NCBI GenBank assembly: GCA_040080915.1
Contig: JBEBHD010000285.1
Location: 1 to 6,485, forward strand
DNA: 6,485 nt
Reading direction: 5' to 3'
Origin: M3007 sp040080915
GTDB taxonomy: Bacteria > Bacteroidota > Bacteroidia > Chitinophagales > Saprospiraceae
Shown here one piece after another: positions 4,524 through 6,485 of the stretch (its first letter is position 1; the number at the start of each line of letters is the position of its first letter). The notes under the pieces were generated by a model. That model did no database searches and was not told the origin of the DNA. It worked only from the letters and a program-made list of their open reading frames with translations. The translations under genes and the position numbers were made by a program.

Positions 4524-6485
4524 ATGCGATCAATCATCCTACTTACCGCTTTCCTCGCGCTCTACGTGAGCGCCTCCACCGCTCAAAATGCCTACTACCG
4601 GGTCAAATTCCCCGACGATGCTACCGTTTATGGCTGCGGCGCCCAGGCCGCAATCGAGTACCCCGTCATCGAAATGTACGCCAACTGCTCCTTCAATGTC
4701 GGCGTATCCGTGTCCGACATGGTGTTCAACATTACCCAGGGCGGCGGCTGCAAAAAAATCCTGAGAACGTTCACGTTGCTTTACTGGTGCGACTACGACC
4801 CGAACGCCTGGCCTGTGTTCATTCCCAACCCCACGGATTCTGATATCGGCCCCACGCTGTTCGGCCAGCCGTCCAACCGGGGGCATCTTCAGTACACCCA
4901 GGTCATCAAGGTTCTGGATGCCGAGGCACCTACATTCATTGACTGCCCAGCCGGGCCGCTGGAATTCTGCGACCTCACGTCCAACGACCCTGCCCAATAC
5001 AACAACGGCCATGTCAACCTGTGCGAGGGGCCAGTGAGCCTCAGTGCCAAGGTGACAGATATTTGCTCCAAAACCGACCTGCTGCTGAGCTATCGCTTGT
5101 TTCTCGACCTTGACGGCAACGGCAGCATGGAAACCTTCCTGAGCAGTAGCGCTCCAGGTGCCTGGCCGATTGACAAAACGGTTGTCGGCAGCGACACACT
5201 CATGGGGAGCATCACGTTCCCCACCGGGTTTGGGCTGCCCTACGGCACACATAAAATCGAATGGATCGCCAATGACAAATGCGGCAACGAAACCATTTGC
5301 AAGTACGAGTTCATCGTAAAAGACTGCAAAGCGCCTACCGTCCTGTGCATCAATGGCCTTAGCGTCAACATCATGCAGACCGGTATGATCACGCTCAACG
5401 ACATAGATTTCATCAAGCAGTATTTCGATAACTGCACGCCCAACAACCAGATCAAGATCGGTATCCGTAAAGCCGGATCGGGCACGGGCTTTCCCGCGAA
5501 TAGCAACTCCGTCACCTTCGGCTGCAGTGAACTCGGCCCGCAATCGGTGGAGGTATGGGCCGAAGACGCCTACGGCAACGCCGACTACTGCCTCACGTTC
5601 GTAAACGTGCAGGACAACATGGGATCCTGCGCCCCGCCAAACAAACTGCCGGGTAAAATACACACGTTTGCCAACAAGCCAGTGCCGGGCGCACAGGTGG
5701 CGCTGCTGCAATACAACAACACCCTCAAAACCGCGCAGACCGATGCCGATGGCAAGTACGAAATGATCGGCCTGACCTCCGGTTGCAATTACAGCCTGGC
5801 AGCCTCCATGAACAGCGGTGCTTCGGTTACTGCTGGCGTGAACACACTGGATGCCCTGCTCACAGCCGCGCACATTGACGGCTTTTTGCCGCTCGCCACG
5901 CCCTACCAACTGCTGGCCGCCGACGTGGATAAATCCGGCAGCCTCACCCCTGCCGATGTGCTGAACATCTCAAAAGTGCTGCTCGGCGCACAACTTTCGT
6001 TTCCCGACAAGCCCGTGTGGCAATTCGTGCCCGGCGCGTACACCTTCGCCAACCCGAGCCAGCCGTGGGCGGGAACGGTGCCCAGCGCCACCCCGACATT
6101 TTGCATGTCGGCGGCCATGCCCCTGCCCGCCTCAAATTTCATCGGAATCAAAACCGGCGACGTGAACGGCTCCGGCAATACCAATTTACAATCCCCGGAA
6201 GCCAGCGACCGCCAAGCCGAGAGCGAGGTATTTTTCCAAACAAAAGACAAAGTGTTTGCCGCTGGCGATATCGTGCGCGTGGACATTACCACGCCTGATC
6301 TCGCTAATTTGGTAGGTTTCCAGTTTACCCTCGATTTCGACCCGGCGGTGCTGGCCTTGCAGCAGGTGGAGCCTGATCTGGTGTCTGCCGAATTCACGGC
6401 CACGCCCGGCGAAGGTCACGTCACGGCCACCTGGCATTCCGTGGCCATGCTCGACCCGACGGTGGTGGGCAAGGACATGTACCTG
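4524..6485 (+). CDS. Large secreted multidomain protein with dockerin- and cohesin-like domains (3' partial)
   Basis: From ATG 4524 the frame stays open to the right edge (654 codons, no stop). Residues 1-20 are a signal peptide (MRSIILLTAFLALYVSASTA, cleaved before QN). Residues 21 to about 370 form cysteine-rich beta-type modules like HYR/Ig-like repeats of Saprospiraceae: ANDKCGNETICKYEFIVKDC (249-268) and AEDAYGNADYCLTFVNVQD (346-364). Within them, DLDGNGSME (195-203) looks like a calcium loop. About 375-430 is a carboxypeptidase-regulatory-like beta sandwich (GKIHTFANKPVPGAQV, TDADGKYEM). About 436-490 is dockerin-like, with one good loop: Asp467, Asp469, Ser471 and Asp478 at loop positions 1, 3, 5 and 12. 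GDVNGSGN (545-552) marks a further loop. About 565 onward is cohesin-like (VGFQFTLDFDPAVLALQQVEP). There are eighteen cysteines. The missing C-terminus probably carries a T9SS sorting domain, as is usual for such proteins. Role is likely surface adhesion or polymer binding, but no enzyme domain or ligand is seen. Confidence 0.85.
   Translation, partial: MRSIILLTAFLALYVSASTAQNAYYRVKFPDDATVYGCGAQAAIEYPVIEMYANCSFNVGVSVSDMVFNITQGGGCKKILRTFTLLYWCDYDPNAWPVFIPNPTDSDIGPTLFGQPSNRGHLQYTQVIKVLDAEAPTFIDCPAGPLEFCDLTSNDPAQYNNGHVNLCEGPVSLSAKVTDICSKTDLLLSYRLFLDLDGNGSMETFLSSSAPGAWPIDKTVVGSDTLMGSITFPTGFGLPYGTHKIEWIANDKCGNETICKYEFIVKDCKAPTVLCINGLSVNIMQTGMITLNDIDFIKQYFDNCTPNNQIKIGIRKAGSGTGFPANSNSVTFGCSELGPQSVEVWAEDAYGNADYCLTFVNVQDNMGSCAPPNKLPGKIHTFANKPVPGAQVALLQYNNTLKTAQTDADGKYEMIGLTSGCNYSLAASMNSGASVTAGVNTLDALLTAAHIDGFLPLATPYQLLAADVDKSGSLTPADVLNISKVLLGAQLSFPDKPVWQFVPGAYTFANPSQPWAGTVPSATPTFCMSAAMPLPASNFIGIKTGDVNGSGNTNLQSPEASDRQAESEVFFQTKDKVFAAGDIVRVDITTPDLANLVGFQFTLDFDPAVLALQQVEPDLVSAEFTATPGEGHVTATWHSVAMLDPTVVGKDMYL

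Noticed and set aside
4539..5909. A 456-codon open frame on the minus strand, antisense to the large secreted protein
   Set aside because: The plus frame has a signal peptide and recognisable domains over its whole length; the minus frame has low-complexity Val/Gly/Ala-rich composition and no domain, as expected from GC-rich codon bias.
1..6485. A CRISPR array, tRNA, rRNA, toxin-antitoxin pair or multi-gene defence island
   Set aside because: No spaced direct repeats, no RNA gene structure, and no neighbouring small gene that would pair with the ATPase; the genes present do not form a recognisable defence operon.

Overview
The window looks like chromosomal DNA of a GC-rich member of the Bacteroidota, most likely from the Saprospiraceae/Lewinella/Haliscomenobacter group. 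Three things point there: a secreted protein ending in a type IX secretion (T9SS) sorting domain, a large secreted protein with the disulfide-rich modules plus dockerin-like and cohesin-like domains common in that group, and promoter-like sequences of the Bacteroidota TAnnTTTG type with no clear Shine-Dalgarno sites. The lineage is inferred from these features, not from a database comparison.

Layout, left to right. At the left edge, the first eight codons of a minus-strand gene (MAKQQQQR) can be read, preceded by a leader with a short tandem repeat and a TAnnTTTG element. An intergenic region follows that carries a compact 93-bp non-coding mobile element (17-bp perfect terminal inverted repeats, 9-bp target duplication, nested hairpin). 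Next is a complete plus-strand tryptophanase gene (433-1809). Seven bases beyond its stop codon ends a convergent, lower-GC minus-strand gene for an AAA ATPase with a DUF4143 nuclease-like C-terminus (1817-2983). Upstream of that ATPase are a 35-bp near-perfect palindrome and a minus-strand gene for a small [2Fe-2S] ferredoxin. Divergent from the ferredoxin is a plus-strand gene for a secreted DUF1028 protein with a T9SS tail (3371-4378). After a 145-base gap comes the N-terminal 654 residues of a large secreted multidomain protein that stays open to the right edge.

I see no single pathway linking the genes. Tryptophanase is catabolic (tryptophan to indole, pyruvate and ammonia). The ferredoxin is an electron carrier without a visible partner. 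The ATPase looks like an independently acquired module. The last two genes are exported proteins in the same direction, and the first carries a T9SS tail. No defence system, CRISPR array, tRNA or rRNA is visible. The most distinctive non-coding signals are the 93-bp element and the two palindromes. I did not find convincing evidence of a wholly new multi-gene system.
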